Source: Dokdonella fugitiva | Lineage (GTDB): Bacteria; Pseudomonadota; Gammaproteobacteria; Xanthomonadales; Rhodanobacteraceae | Assembly: GCF_014138265.1 (NCBI RefSeq) | Contig: NZ_JACGXL010000002.1 | Coordinates: forward strand, 847,640 to 911,639 | Length of the DNA: 64,000 bases | Reading direction: 5' to 3' | Part shown: in pieces, positions 43,583 to 55,057 of the stretch | Position numbering within the stretch: position 1 is the first letter of the stretch | Layout of the letters: each line of letters opens with the position of its first letter | Translations under genes and position numbers: made by a program | Notes under the pieces: model-generated | Seen by the model: the letters and a program-made list of their open reading frames with translations, nothing else | Databases searched by the model: none | What the model was told of the DNA's origin: nothing

Positions 43583-45130
43583 TCAATGCGAGGTGGCCGG
43601 CGGCCACATGCCGAGGCCGTCCGGACCCTTGCGCGCGTACTTGAGCATGAGCACGGCGTCGACGACGGCGAGCGCGCTGTAGAACAGCACGAAGCCGACC
43701 AGGCTCGTCGCGACCTGCGCCGCCGACACCGAGGAGACGCCGAGCGCGGTCGGCAGCACGCCTTCGATCGCCCACGGCTGGCGGCCGTACTCGGCGACGA
43801 TCCAGCCGAGTTCGATCGCGAGCCACGGCAGCGGCAGGCTCCACAACGCCGCCTTGAGGTACCAGCGCCGGCGGTCGAGTTCGCGTCGCGCCGACAGCCA
43901 GAACGAATAGGCGAAGAGCGCGATGAACCACAGGCCGCAGCCGACCATGATGCGGAACGCCCAGAACAGCACGGGTACGTTCGGGATCGTGCTCGCCGCG
44001 GCCTTGCGGATGTCGTCGGGACCCGCCGTCGCCGGATCGGCCATGTTGCGCTTGAGCAGCAGCGCGTAGCCGAGGTCGCGCTTGTGCGCCTCGAACTCGG
44101 CGCGCGCGGCGGCGTCGTTGCGGTCGACGCGCAGGCGCTGCATCGCCGCGTACGCCTTCATGCCGTTCGTGATGCGCTTCTCGGCGTCGTCGACGAGTTC
44201 GCGGATGCCGGGCAGCACGCGGTCGAGCGAACGCGTGCCGATGATGCCCATGAGCCACGGGATGTGGATCGCGAAATGCGTCGTGCGCTCGGCCACGTCG
44301 GGGAAGCCGAACGCGGTGAACGCCGCCGGCGCGGGCTCGGTCTCCCACATCGCCTCGATCGCGGCGAGCTTCATCTTCTGGTGTTCGGTGACCGTGTAGC
44401 CCGACTCGTCGCCGAGCACGACCACGCTCAGCGCGGAAGCGAGGCCGAAGCTCGCCGCGACCGTCATCGAGCGCTTGGCGAAATCGACGTTGCGGCCCTT
44501 GAGCAGGTACCACGCGCTGATCGACAGCACGAACATCGCGCCGAGCACGTAGCCGGCGCTGACCGTGTGCACGAACTTCGACTGCGCGACCGGGTTGAAG
44601 ATGACCGCGCCGAAGTCGGTGATCTCCATGCGCATCGTGTCGAGGTTGAACTCCGAGCCGACCGGGTTCTGCATCCACGCGTTGGCGATGAGGATCCACA
44701 GCGCCGACAGGTTCGTGCCGAGCGCGAGCAGGAAGGTCACGATCAGGTGCTTCACGCGCGAGAGGCGGTCCCAGCCGAAGAAGAACAGGCCGATGAACGT
44801 CGCCTCGAGGAAGAACGCCATCAGCCCCTCGATCGCGAGCGGCGTGCCGAAGATGTCGCCGACGTAGTGCGCGTAGTACGCCCAGTTGGTGCCGAACTGG
44901 AACTCCATCGTCACGCCGGTGGCGACGCCCATCGCGAAGTTGATGCCGAACAGCACGCCCCAGAACTGGGTCATGCGCTTCCATACCTCGCGCCCGGTCA
45001 TCACGTAGACCGCCTCCATGATCGCGAGCATCCACGACAGGCCGAGCGTGAGCGGCACGAACAGGAAGTGGTACAGCGCGGTCAGCGCGAACTGCAGGCG
45101 CGACAGCGTGACGACGGTCTCATCGATCAT
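43583..45130 (-). CDS. cydA: Cytochrome bd ubiquinol oxidase subunit I
   Basis: Catalytic subunit carrying hemes b558, b595 and d. Visible features are [20 protein letters not shown] with the axial His near residue 21, [41 protein letters not shown] and the C-terminal [13 protein letters not shown]. Length 515. It overlaps the upstream cydP gene by 11 bases. Confidence 0.97.
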   Translation of the reverse strand: MIDETVVTLSRLQFALTALYHFLFVPLTLGLSWMLAIMEAVYVMTGREVWKRMTQFWGVLFGINFAMGVATGVTMEFQFGTNWAYYAHYVGDIFGTPLAIEGLMAFFLEATFIGLFFFGWDRLSRVKHLIVTFLLALGTNLSALWILIANAWMQNPVGSEFNLDTMRMEITDFGAVIFNPVAQSKFVHTVSAGYVLGAMFVLSISAWYLLKGRNVDFAKRSMTVAASFGLASALSVVVLGDESGYTVTEHQKMKLAAIEAMWETEPAPAAFTAFGFPDVAERTTHFAIHIPWLMGIIGTRSLDRVLPGIRELVDDAEKRITNGMKAYAAMQRLRVDRNDAAARAEFEAHKRDLGYALLLKRNMADPATAGPDDIRKAAASTIPNVPVLFWAFRIMVGCGLWFIALFAYSFWLSARRELDRRRWYLKAALWSLPLPWLAIELGWIVAEYGRQPWAIEGVLPTALGVSSVSAAQVATSLVGFVLFYSALAVVDAVLMLKYARKGPDGLGMWPPATSH

Positions 45131-45338
45131 CGGGAACCTCGCGGGCAGGGGCCAACAGATGGTCTGCGACGGCGGCGGGCTGCGTGTCCGCGCGCGGTTG
45201 CGGGCGGATGCAGAAGAACCAGATCAGCACGAGCGCGACGAGCTTGAGCACGACGATCGCGCCGAATTCGAAACCGAAGCGGCGGCCGCCGCGGCTGCGG
45301 AACCAGGACGCTTCGGCGGGGCGATGCGATTCGGTCAC
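45120..45338 (-). CDS. cydP: Putative cytochrome oxidase small subunit CydP
   Basis: A 72-residue protein with one membrane helix (residues about 22-43, FGFEFGAIVVLKLVALVLIW). This matches the CydP/Cyp small family that sits directly upstream of cydA in several proteobacteria. The start is a GTG at 45338, and the end overlaps cydA by 11 bases, which points to translational coupling. The N-terminal 20 residues are basic and cytoplasmic. Confidence 0.75.
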   Translation of the reverse strand: MTESHRPAEASWFRSRGGRRFGFEFGAIVVLKLVALVLIWFFCIRPQPRADTQPAAVADHLLAPAREVPDDR

Positions 45339-45406
45339 CGCATCAGGTTACGCCCGCGGGGCGGGCCTGTCTCGCGACAGGTTGCCGCATACGGACGACA
45401 CGCGGC

Positions 45407-45766
45407 TCAGCGGGCGGTGAGCGCGGCCTGCTTCGCCTTCGGCAGCGAGGCGAGCGCGCGCCGGTACGACCAGTCGACGAGCTCGCGCAGGTACGCCGCG
45501 GGCACGCTGCGCACGTCGACGATCGTGACCCAGTGGAAGCGCGCCATGTAGCGCGCGGGCTTGATGCCCGGGATGCCCGTGAGTTCGAGGAAGCGCTCCG
45601 GCGTCGCACGGAAGCTGAAGCGCCACTTCTCCGGCTCGGACAGCTTGAAGTAGGCGAACTGCTTGCCGCCGATTTCGTAGAGCAGGATGTTGTACGGCGG
45701 ATCGAGCGCGCGCGAGGTCGCGCCGGGGAAGCGCGCGCAGTAGGCCTTGAGTCCGCGCGTGTCCAT
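45407..45766 (-). CDS. MmcQ/YjbR family protein
   Basis: A 119-residue protein of the MmcQ/YjbR family, which has a double-wing DNA-binding-like fold but no settled function. Family segments are YCARFPGATSRALDPPYNIL, EIGGKQFAYF and YMARFHWVTIVDV. The ATG at 45766 was chosen. It lies 44 bases downstream of the prolidase gene on the same strand. Confidence 0.85.
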   Translation of the reverse strand: MDTRGLKAYCARFPGATSRALDPPYNILLYEIGGKQFAYFKLSEPEKWRFSFRATPERFLELTGIPGIKPARYMARFHWVTIVDVRSVPAAYLRELVDWSYRRALASLPKAKQAALTAR

Positions 45767-45810
45767 GCCGGCGCGCCTCAGTCCGTGACCGCCGGCGAGG
45801 GCATCGCGCG

Positions 45811-47145
45811 TCAGCCGAGCGCCGCGAACGCGTCGCGCGTGAGGTTCTCCGGCTCGCCCTCGGTACAGGCGACGTCGTCCTCGATGCGGATGCCGCCGTA
45901 CTTGCGGAACGCGTCGACGCGCGCCCAGTCGACGTCCTTCGCGGCCGGCTTGTTCTTCAGTTCGGCGAGCAGCATGTCGATGAAGTACAGGCCCGGCTCG
46001 ATCGTGACGACCATGCCCGGCTCGAGCGCGCGCGTCATGCGCAGGTAGGGATGGCCGGGCGGGCGCGGCAGGGTGCCGCCGCGATCGCTCGCCTGGAAGC
46101 CGGCGACGTCGTGCACCTGCAGGCCGATCGGGTGGCCGAGGCCGTGCGGGAAGAACGTCGACGTGACGCCGCCGTCGAGCGCGGCCTCCGCGCTCATGCG
46201 CACGAAGCGGTGTTCCTTCAGGATGCCGCCGAGCACGAGGTGCGCGTGCACGTGCAGGTCGGGATAGCTCTGTCCCGCGCGCACCTTCGCGACGAAACCG
46301 CGCTGCGCGGTATCGACCGCGTCGACGAGGGCCTGGAACTCGCCTGCGTCCGCGGCCGCGTACGTGCGCGTGATGTCGCTCGCATAGCCGTGGAAGCTCG
46401 CGCCCGCGTCGATGAGGAACGAATGCGCGCGCGCAGGCGGCGCATGCGCGAGTTCCATGTAGTGCAGCACCGCGGCATGCTCGTTGAGCGCGATGATGTT
46501 GTTGTACGGCAGCTCGTTGTCGCCCTGGCGCGCGCTCGCGAGGTAGGCGACGTGGATGTCGAACTCCGATGCGCCGGCGCGGAATGCGCGCTCGGCGGCG
46601 CGATGCGCGCGCGCGCCGATCTTGCTCGCGACGCGCATCATCGCCAGCTCGTACGCACTCTTGTACGAGCGTTGCCAGTGCAGGTAGTCGAGCACGCCCT
46701 GCGGATTGTTCGGCGCGACGCCGTCGAGCGCGGCGGTCGCCTCGCCGACCACCGCGCAGCGCGCGATGTCGTTCGGCAGGTGCGCGCGCGCATCCGTCGC
46801 TTCGCGGATGATCACCACGTCGAAGTGCTCGACCCAGTAGCCGGCGGGTGCGTCCGGAACGACGTGCCAGTAGTCGTGCGGCTGCAGGTAGACGAGCTTC
46901 GGCCGGCGTCCGGGCGTGTACACGATCCACGAGCCGGGCGCCTTCGTCGCCGGCAGCCAGTGCTTGAAATGCGGGTTGACCGCGAACGGATACGGGCGGT
47001 CGTCGAGGAATTGCATGGCCGGCTGGCCGGCGGCGATCACCAGATGGTCGAAGCCCTCGCGCAGCAGCGCCTTGTCGGCGCGCGCCTGCAGCGTGGCGAG
47101 GTGCTCGGCGTAGAGCGGATGCAGGTCGGGATGCTGGGTGTCCAT
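45811..47145 (-). CDS. pepQ: Xaa-Pro dipeptidase (prolidase)
   Basis: M24B metallopeptidase that splits Xaa-Pro dipeptides; this branch often also hydrolyses organophosphates. 444 residues with metal-ligand motifs DAGASFHGYASDITRTY, HGLGHPIGLQVHD, TIEPGLYF and GIRIEDDVACT. The N-terminal region (HLATLQARADKALLREGFDH) is typical of PepQ. It complements pepP at 34353 in proline-peptide breakdown. Confidence 0.94.
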   Translation of the reverse strand: MDTQHPDLHPLYAEHLATLQARADKALLREGFDHLVIAAGQPAMQFLDDRPYPFAVNPHFKHWLPATKAPGSWIVYTPGRRPKLVYLQPHDYWHVVPDAPAGYWVEHFDVVIIREATDARAHLPNDIARCAVVGEATAALDGVAPNNPQGVLDYLHWQRSYKSAYELAMMRVASKIGARAHRAAERAFRAGASEFDIHVAYLASARQGDNELPYNNIIALNEHAAVLHYMELAHAPPARAHSFLIDAGASFHGYASDITRTYAAADAGEFQALVDAVDTAQRGFVAKVRAGQSYPDLHVHAHLVLGGILKEHRFVRMSAEAALDGGVTSTFFPHGLGHPIGLQVHDVAGFQASDRGGTLPRPPGHPYLRMTRALEPGMVVTIEPGLYFIDMLLAELKNKPAAKDVDWARVDAFRKYGGIRIEDDVACTEGEPENLTRDAFAALG

Positions 47146-47221
47146 CGCGGGCTCCGGAACGGAACCCGCATTGTGCCGCCAACGCGCGGCCGCGTGTAGA
47201 CGCGGCCGCGATCGTTCGGCG

Positions 47222-47743
47222 TCAGCCGCGCGCCGGCTTGAACTCCTTGCGCAGCCAGTCGTCGAGCATGCGCTTCTCGAAGCGCAGCGGGTCGCTGTCG
47301 TCGGGCGTGCTGCGCATGAGGAACGCGCTGTCGCGCAGCTTGCGCTCGCCCTCGGCGAGCACGCGACCGTCGGCGCCGGTCAGGGTGAAGCGCAGGTCGA
47401 TGCGCGGCGGGTAGATGTCCTTGACGATGCGCACGTCGTTCCATTCCGGTCCGCGCCACGGCTCGACGCGTCCGGCACGGTCGACGTCGGTGAAGGTCAC
47501 GTCGAGGCGTTCACCCGCGGGCAGCACGCGGTCGGCGCGCCGCTCGAGGTGCCTGGACAGCAGCGCGAGCCACTCCTCGGGGCGCATCTGGCGGATGCCC
47601 GGGTTGTCGCGCGAATCGGAAAACGCGTGCGGGTCGGTCCAGTCCACGCTCACGCGCGCGGTCGGTTCCGCCGCGCCCGCGAGCGTCGCGAACCACAGTG
47701 CGGCGAAGGTCACGGCGCCGCGTCCGGCAAGGCGATGGGTCAT
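47222..47743 (-). CDS. DUF3016 exported protein
   Basis: A 173-residue protein with a signal peptide (1-25, AVTFAALWFATLAGAAE). The mature part begins VSVDWTDPHAFSDSRDNPG and has the DUF3016 blocks LDVTFTDVDRAGRVEPW, DVRIVKDIYPPRIDLRFTL and a C-terminal helix with LRFEKRMLDDWLRKEF. DUF3016 proteins are short periplasmic or outer-membrane-associated proteins of unknown role. The ATG at 47743 gives a clean signal peptide. Confidence 0.85.
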   Translation of the reverse strand: MTHRLAGRGAVTFAALWFATLAGAAEPTARVSVDWTDPHAFSDSRDNPGIRQMRPEEWLALLSRHLERRADRVLPAGERLDVTFTDVDRAGRVEPWRGPEWNDVRIVKDIYPPRIDLRFTLTGADGRVLAEGERKLRDSAFLMRSTPDDSDPLRFEKRMLDDWLRKEFKPARG

Positions 47744-47915
47744 GTCGATCTCCACGTGTTTCGGATATTCCCATGACGTTGCTGTGCCCCGCGACGTCGC
47801 GTCGAGTATGCGCGCGGCGCGGTAAACGATTGAAAACGACGTATTGTGCGACGGTTCAGTTTCCGAGGTGCGCCGCGTGTTTTCCGCATCGATGCATGAT
47901 CGGACGCGCGACGGC
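47744..47915. other. Intergenic, AT-richer than the surroundings
   Basis: No gene. The stretch around 47820-47870 is AT-richer and may hold the DUF3016 promoter (minus strand). A TGTGC-N6-TCAGT motif (47845-47860) matches the CRP consensus at 8 of 10 positions but is too weak to call. Confidence 0.3.
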
Positions 47916-49085
47916 TCAAAGCCAGCGTCGCTTCGTCCCGGCGAGGATCGAGAGCATCTGGCCGCGCACGTACGGCAGCCGGCCGAGCGGCCCGAAACAG
48001 GCGTCGCGCAACGGCGCGAGCGCGCGATGGTCGGACTGGAACAGCGGCGTCAGCCAACGGCTGAACGCCTGGTAGATCGCGACGTGGCGCGCGCGCCGGC
48101 GCGCGTACTCGGGCAGCGCGGCGGCGACGTCGTCGCGGTGGACGACGAGCGCATCGGCGAGCGCCTGCGCGTCGAGCAGCGCCATGTTGACGCCCTGGCC
48201 GAGCTGCGGGCTCATGCCGTGCGCGGCGTCGCCGATGCAGACGACGCGATCGCGCCACGGCCGGCGCAGCACGACGTCGCGGTAGCGTGCGCGGTTGAGC
48301 TGCGCGGGCGCGCCCAGCATGCGCGTGCGTTCGGCGAGTTCAGGCCACAGCGCCTCGACCTCTCGCTGCATGCGCGCGAGCGCCGCCGCGTCGAAGGCGT
48401 CGACCGCGTCGCCGGGCAGGCTGTAATAGAACGTGAGCCAGCGCCGGTCGCCGTCGCCGGGCCGGCGACCGACCGGCAGCGCGCCGAACATCGTGCGCGT
48501 GCCGTCGTAGCGCTGGCGCAGCTCGCTCGCGTGCGGCCAGTCGTCCGCGGGCAGCAGGCACCACATCGCGCCCCACGGATAGAGCGGATCGCGTACGACC
48601 TCGCCGACCCGGGCGCGCAGTGAGGAATGGCTTCCGTCGGCGACGACGACGAGGTCGTACGGGCCGTGCGTGTCGCCACCGGCGTCGACGAGGCTGCGGC
48701 CGTCGTCCGACAGCGCGCTGATCGCGCTGCCCGTGCGGATCGTCGCGACGCGTTCGCACGCGTGCAGCAGCGCGAACAGCGCGCCGCGGGTCATGCCGAG
48801 CCCATACAGTCCCGGCGCAAGATCGGCGTAGCGCATGTCCATGACCGCGCGCCCGCGGGCGTTCGCGCCGTGCAGGCGGTCGATGCGCGCGCCACCCGCG
48901 CGAGCCGCCTCGTCGAGGCCGAGGTCGGCGAGCACGCCGAGGCCGGTCGGCTGCAGCAGGAAGCCGGCGCCGACCGGCCGCAACGCTTCGCTGCGCTCGA
49001 ACACCTCGAGCGCGTGGCCGCCGCGCGCGAGGAACAGCGCAGCAGCCTGTCCGGCCGTGCCGTAGCCGACGATCGCGATCTTCAT
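47916..49085 (-). CDS. FAD-dependent monooxygenase
   Basis: A 389-residue class A flavoprotein monooxygenase of the PHBH fold. The N-terminal FAD site is MKIAIVGYGTAGQAAALFL, the middle has LVVVADGSHSSLRARVG, and the C-terminal FAD-ribose motif is CIGDAAHGMSPQLGQGVNMA. These enzymes hydroxylate aromatic or polyketide-like substrates with NAD(P)H and O2. No biosynthetic neighbours define the substrate. Confidence 0.9.
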   Translation of the reverse strand: MKIAIVGYGTAGQAAALFLARGGHALEVFERSEALRPVGAGFLLQPTGLGVLADLGLDEAARAGGARIDRLHGANARGRAVMDMRYADLAPGLYGLGMTRGALFALLHACERVATIRTGSAISALSDDGRSLVDAGGDTHGPYDLVVVADGSHSSLRARVGEVVRDPLYPWGAMWCLLPADDWPHASELRQRYDGTRTMFGALPVGRRPGDGDRRWLTFYYSLPGDAVDAFDAAALARMQREVEALWPELAERTRMLGAPAQLNRARYRDVVLRRPWRDRVVCIGDAAHGMSPQLGQGVNMALLDAQALADALVVHRDDVAAALPEYARRRARHVAIYQAFSRWLTPLFQSDHRALAPLRDACFGPLGRLPYVRGQMLSILAGTKRRWL

Positions 49086-49183
49086 GCGCCCTCCCGCGTC
49101 GAGCGTAGCCGTGCGGGCGGTGCCGTGGAAAGGCGCCTGGGCCGCCTCGGCCGGCGGCGGTGGTCGCGCGGCGGCGAACGTGT

Positions 49184-49197
49184 TTCAATGCGCATTG

Positions 49198-49199
<2 letters not shown>
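49184..49199. promoter_or_regulatory. 16-bp palindrome next to the TPP aptamer
   Basis: TTCAATGC/GCATTGAA, a perfect palindrome whose right arm runs two bases into the P1 strand of the TPP aptamer (49198-49201). It could be an operator or an RNA stem competing with P1. Confidence 0.4.
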
Positions 49200-51257
<2,058 letters not shown>

Positions 51258-51359
51258 GCCGCGGCGCCTTCAGCTGGCGGACATGCGCGCGCCGTACCCT
51301 AGGCCGGTGTCGCCCGCGTCGCGGGCGCTCCCATCCCACCGATGCAGGAGGAGGCAGGC

Positions 51360-51956
51360 ATGGCCGCGAGTCCGCGTAGCGACAAACCGTTCCTTTCCGA
51401 CATCAAGACGATCCGCAAGCGCGCCCGCGCGCACATGGAGCGCGGCGCGGTCACCGACAGCTACACGCTCGACCGCGCGACGGTGCTGAAGCTGCTCAAC
51501 GAGGCGCTCGCGACGGAAATCGTCTGCGTGCTGCGCTACAAGGCGCACTACTACCTCGCCGCGGGCATCAACGCGAAGAGCGTCGCCGCGGAGTTCCTCG
51601 AGCACGCGGCGGAGGAACAGGCGCACGCCGACACGATCGCCGAGCGCATCACCCAGCTCGACGGCACGCCGAACTTCTCGCCGGAAGGCCTGTCCGGGCG
51701 CAGCCATTCCGAGTTCGTCGTGCCCGACGACCTCGCCTCGATGATCGAGGAGAACCTCGTCGCCGAGCGCATCGCGATCGACAGCTACCGCGAGATCATC
51801 AACTACGTCGGCGACCGCGACACGACGACCAAGCGCCTGCTCGAAGGCATCCTCGCGGTCGAGGAGGAGCACGCCGAGGACATGAAGACCCTGATGGAGA
51901 ACTTCGGCCAGAAGGGCGAGCCGGCCAAACCGGGGCGGAGCGGCAGGAAGAAGTAG
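51360..51956 (+). CDS. Ferritin-like/bacterioferritin family protein
   Basis: A 198-residue four-helix-bundle protein, probably di-iron. Ligand helices carry NEALATEIVCVLRYKAHYYL, EHAAEEQAHADTIAERITQL, EENLVAERIAIDSYREIINY and VEEEHAEDMKTL, an E, ExxH, E, ExxH pattern. An N-terminal basic segment (SDIKTIRKRARAHMERGAVT) and a Lys/Gly-rich tail are extra to the bundle. The ATG at 51360 follows AGGAGGAGG. It lies about 100 bases after thiC, possibly independent. Iron storage or protection is inference. Confidence 0.85.
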   Translation: MAASPRSDKPFLSDIKTIRKRARAHMERGAVTDSYTLDRATVLKLLNEALATEIVCVLRYKAHYYLAAGINAKSVAAEFLEHAAEEQAHADTIAERITQLDGTPNFSPEGLSGRSHSEFVVPDDLASMIEENLVAERIAIDSYREIINYVGDRDTTTKRLLEGILAVEEEHAEDMKTLMENFGQKGEPAKPGRSGRKK

Positions 51957-52048
51957 GCTCCCGATGACCTAGAATGGCGGCTGGCCGCAGGCGATCGTCG
52001 CCCGCGGCGTCGGCATGCCGGTTCGATCGGCGATTCGAGGGGGAACAC

Positions 52049-53062
52049 GTGGACGGAACCTGGCTCGGTCGCGCGCGCTCGTGGCTGATCGGCGGCATCG
52101 GCGTCCTGCTCGCCGCCTGCGTCGTGCTCGTGCTCGCGCTGATGTGGTGGTGGGACTACGAACCCGACCATTTCGACGTCGTCGCGACCGCGCAGGCGCG
52201 CCTCGCCGCGAAGGGGGAGCGCGTCGTCACCGGCAGCGTCACGACCGCGGCGCTGGTCACCAGTGCCGAGACGCTGCTCGACAAGCGCGGCGGTTACCTC
52301 AGCAACGACCGCCTCCCCCCCGGCGTGTTCATGGACAACGTGCCGAACTGGGAATTCGGCGTGCTCACCGCGACGCGCGACCTCGCGCGTGCGTTGCGCA
52401 ACGACTTCAGCCGTTCGCAGACGCAGTCGGTCGAGGACAAGGACCTGCAGGAAGCCGATCCGCTGTTCAGCTCGCCGAACGACCGCTGGCTGCTGCCGAG
52501 CTCGGAGAGCCAGTACCGCAAGGCGATCGCGCACGTCGACGCCTACCTGACGCGACTCGGCGACGGCGACGACAGCAACGCGCAGTTCTACGCGCGTGCG
52601 GACAACCTCGCCGACTATCTGCAGGTCGTCTCGGCGCGCCTCGGCTCGCTTTCGCAGCGCCTGTCGGCGGCGGCCGGGCAGGTGCGCATCGACACCGACC
52701 TCGCCGGCGACGAGCACGCGCGGCAGTCGACGCCGGCACCGAGCCCGCGGCTCGTGAAGACGCCGTGGACGAAGATCGACGACAACTTCTACGAGGCGCG
52801 CGGCTACACCTGGGCGCTGCGCGAGCAGCTCGAAGCGATCCGTGCCGATTTCGCGCCGATCCTCGCGAGCAAGAACGCCGCGGTGAGCCTCGAACAGGTG
52901 ATCCGCGAACTCGAGGAGTCGCAGAAGGCGCTCGGCAGCCCGATCGTGCTGAACGGCACGCCGTTCGGCTTCTTCGCCAACCATTCGCTCGTGATGGCGA
53001 ACTACATCTCGCGCGCGAACGCCGCGGTGATCGACCTGCGCGAGCTGCTCAAGCGCGGCTGA
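52049..53062 (+). CDS. DUF2333 family membrane protein
   Basis: A 337-residue protein with one N-terminal membrane helix (about 10-34, LIGGIGVLLAACVVLVLALM) and a long periplasmic helical domain. Family segments are TTAALVTSAETLLDKRGGYL, PPGVFMDNVPNWEFGVL and FYEARGYTWALREQLEAIRAD. DUF2333 proteins are widespread in gammaproteobacteria without a known role. The GTG at 52049 has a strong site, GAGGGGGAA, upstream. Confidence 0.88.
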   Translation: MDGTWLGRARSWLIGGIGVLLAACVVLVLALMWWWDYEPDHFDVVATAQARLAAKGERVVTGSVTTAALVTSAETLLDKRGGYLSNDRLPPGVFMDNVPNWEFGVLTATRDLARALRNDFSRSQTQSVEDKDLQEADPLFSSPNDRWLLPSSESQYRKAIAHVDAYLTRLGDGDDSNAQFYARADNLADYLQVVSARLGSLSQRLSAAAGQVRIDTDLAGDEHARQSTPAPSPRLVKTPWTKIDDNFYEARGYTWALREQLEAIRADFAPILASKNAAVSLEQVIRELEESQKALGSPIVLNGTPFGFFANHSLVMANYISRANAAVIDLRELLKRG

Positions 53063-53138
53063 ATCGGCGCCAGAAGCGCCCGCCAAGCCGAAAGGGGCGG
53101 GGCGGCGCCCGCCAGCGGTCGCGCTCGTGTCGGCCGCC

Positions 53139-54827
53139 ATGCCAAGATTCGCGTCCCGCCGACGGCCGCGAGTTCCGAGCCCCGTGTTTCCATCGAACGC
53201 CCCTGACTGGCGCGCCATCCTGTCGCATCCACTGACGGCGGCGGCCCTGCTGCTGCTGCCGATCGTGTTCCTGCTCGGTCCGCTGCCGATCGACGAAACA
53301 CGCTATCTCGCGGTCGCCTGGGAGATGCGCCAGACCGGCGAATTCCTCGTGCCCCACCTCAACGGTGCGACGTACGCGCACAAGCCGCCGCTGCTGTTCT
53401 GGCTCATCAACGCAGGTTGGCTGCTGACCGGCGTGCACGCGTGGACCGCGCGCGCGATGACCCTGCTGTGCTCGCTCGCGAGCCTGCTGCTCATGCAGCG
53501 GCTGACCCTGCGCCTGACCGGTTCGGCGGCGACCGCGCGCGCGTCGATGTGGTTCCTGCTCGGCGCGATCTACTTCGCGCTGTTCTCCAACGCGATCATG
53601 TTCGACGTGCCGCTGGCGACGTGCGTGCTGCTCGCGTTGCACGGCGTGCTCGACCTCGTGCAGGCGCGCACGCGTCGCGGCGTGCTGCTCACCGGCGGCG
53701 CGATCGGCCTGGGCATCCTCGTCAAGGGCCCGGTCATGCTGCTCGACGTCGCGTTCGTCGCGCTGGCCGCGCCGTGGTGGAGCGGCGACCGGCTCGCCGG
53801 CCGGCGTGCGCGCTATTTCGGCGCGTTCGCGCTGTCTATCCTCGTCGGCGCGATCATCGGCCTCGCCTGGGCGATCCCCGCGGCGCTGCACGGTGGCGAG
53901 GCGTATGCGCGCGCGATCTTCCTCAACCAGACGCTCGACCGCATCGGCGGCGTCAAGGGCACGAGCGCGCACGGCCGCCCGTGGTGGTGGTACCTCGCGG
54001 TGTTCCCGCTCATGCTGCTGCCGTGGCCGCTCGCGATGCGCCGCGGCGCGGTGAAGCTGCGCGAGCTCGCGGCGCAGGTGCCGTGGCGTTTCGGAATGGC
54101 TTGGGTCGCGCCGACATTCGTCGCGTTCTCGCTGGTCGGCGGCAAGCAGCCGCACTACCTGCTGCCGATGATCCCGGGCGTCGCGTTGTTGCTCGCATTC
54201 GCGCTCGAGCGCGACGCGCTGCGCGTGCGCGCCGGTGCGTTCGGCCTGTTCCTCGTGCTGTTCGGCACGGCGACCGCAGCGCTGCCGTGGCTCGCGCCGA
54301 GGCTGCCGTCGCTCGCGTTCGCGGCGGAGGTTTCGCCGCTGTGGGGCTGCATCATCGCGGCGATCGGCGTCGCGCTCGCGTTCGGGCACACGCGCTTCGC
54401 GCAACCGGCCGGCGCGGCGGTCGCGATGGTCGCGGTCGCTCTCGTGATCAAGCTCGCGGTGATCCAGGGGTCCGGCGACCGCTACGACGTCGGCGCGCTC
54501 GCCACGCGCATCCACGACGCGCAGGAGCGTGGCCAGCCGGTGGTGCACCTCGGCTGGCACCACGGCGTGTTCGAATTCGCCGGCCGCCTCACCCGGCCGC
54601 TGCCGGCGCTCGACACGCTCGAATCGTTCCAGGCGTGGGCACGCGAGCATCCCGACGGCTACGTCGTGAGCTTCTACCGCCGTTTCCGCTTCCGCGCCGA
54701 GCCGGCGCACGCGCAGCGATTCCGCGGCGGCGAAGTGTCGATGTGGAAGGCGTCCGACGCCCTTGCCTCGGGCGTCGACCCCGCGTCCTCGCACGCCGGT
54801 GACGAGCCCGACGAAAGCGACGACTGA
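53139..54827 (+). CDS. GT39-family (ArnT/PMT-like) glycosyltransferase
   Basis: Integral membrane transferase that uses a polyprenyl-linked sugar donor at the periplasmic face. 562 residues with about twelve membrane helices. The N-terminal acidic motif IDETRYLAVAWEMRQTGEFL, VPHLNGATYAHKPPLLFWL, and YARAIFLNQTLDRIGGVKG-type loops are typical of ArnT/PMT enzymes. The C-terminal periplasmic part is soluble and short. ATG 53139 is taken; a GTG at 53127 is possible. Lipid A or glycan modification is inference. Confidence 0.88.
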   Translation: MPRFASRRRPRVPSPVFPSNAPDWRAILSHPLTAAALLLLPIVFLLGPLPIDETRYLAVAWEMRQTGEFLVPHLNGATYAHKPPLLFWLINAGWLLTGVHAWTARAMTLLCSLASLLLMQRLTLRLTGSAATARASMWFLLGAIYFALFSNAIMFDVPLATCVLLALHGVLDLVQARTRRGVLLTGGAIGLGILVKGPVMLLDVAFVALAAPWWSGDRLAGRRARYFGAFALSILVGAIIGLAWAIPAALHGGEAYARAIFLNQTLDRIGGVKGTSAHGRPWWWYLAVFPLMLLPWPLAMRRGAVKLRELAAQVPWRFGMAWVAPTFVAFSLVGGKQPHYLLPMIPGVALLLAFALERDALRVRAGAFGLFLVLFGTATAALPWLAPRLPSLAFAAEVSPLWGCIIAAIGVALAFGHTRFAQPAGAAVAMVAVALVIKLAVIQGSGDRYDVGALATRIHDAQERGQPVVHLGWHHGVFEFAGRLTRPLPALDTLESFQAWAREHPDGYVVSFYRRFRFRAEPAHAQRFRGGEVSMWKASDALASGVDPASSHAGDEPDESDD

Positions 54828-54847
54828 TGCGCTAGGCAGAGCAGAGC

Positions 54848-55029
54848 CTGAAACACGAAGGACACGAAGGAAAAGCGAGATCAGATCAAAAGATTGAAAC
54901 ACGAAGCACACCGAGCATACCGAGGAAAAGCCTTCGATCGAGAAGCTCTCTTGCCTTGCTTTCTCCGTGTGCTCCGTGTTTCAAGCTCTTTCCTGGTTCT
55001 GCTCTTCCTTCGTGTCCTTCGTGTTTCAG
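54848..55029. repeat. Nested inverted repeat built from ACACGAAGG-type units
   Basis: Outer arms are 54848-54872 and 55005-55029, perfect 25-bp inverted copies made of GAAACACGAAGGACACGAAG. Inner arms, 54894-54930 and 54958-54984, are imperfect (TTGAAACACGAAGCACACCG against the complement of GTGTGCTCCGTGTTTCAA). The unit ACACGAAGG recurs in both arms. The stretch is AT-richer than its surroundings and lies between the convergent glycosyltransferase and ppa genes. It would fold into a hairpin of about 180 nt on either strand. It is likely a copy of a dispersed genomic repeat. Confidence 0.85.
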
Positions 55030-55057
55030 TCTTTTGGCTTTGGCTTTGGCTTCGATG

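Noticed and set aside
47845-47860. CRP-like site TGTGC-N6-TCAGT
   Set aside because: It matches only 8 of 10 consensus positions and its arms do not pair. It is weak beside the perfect site at 13181.
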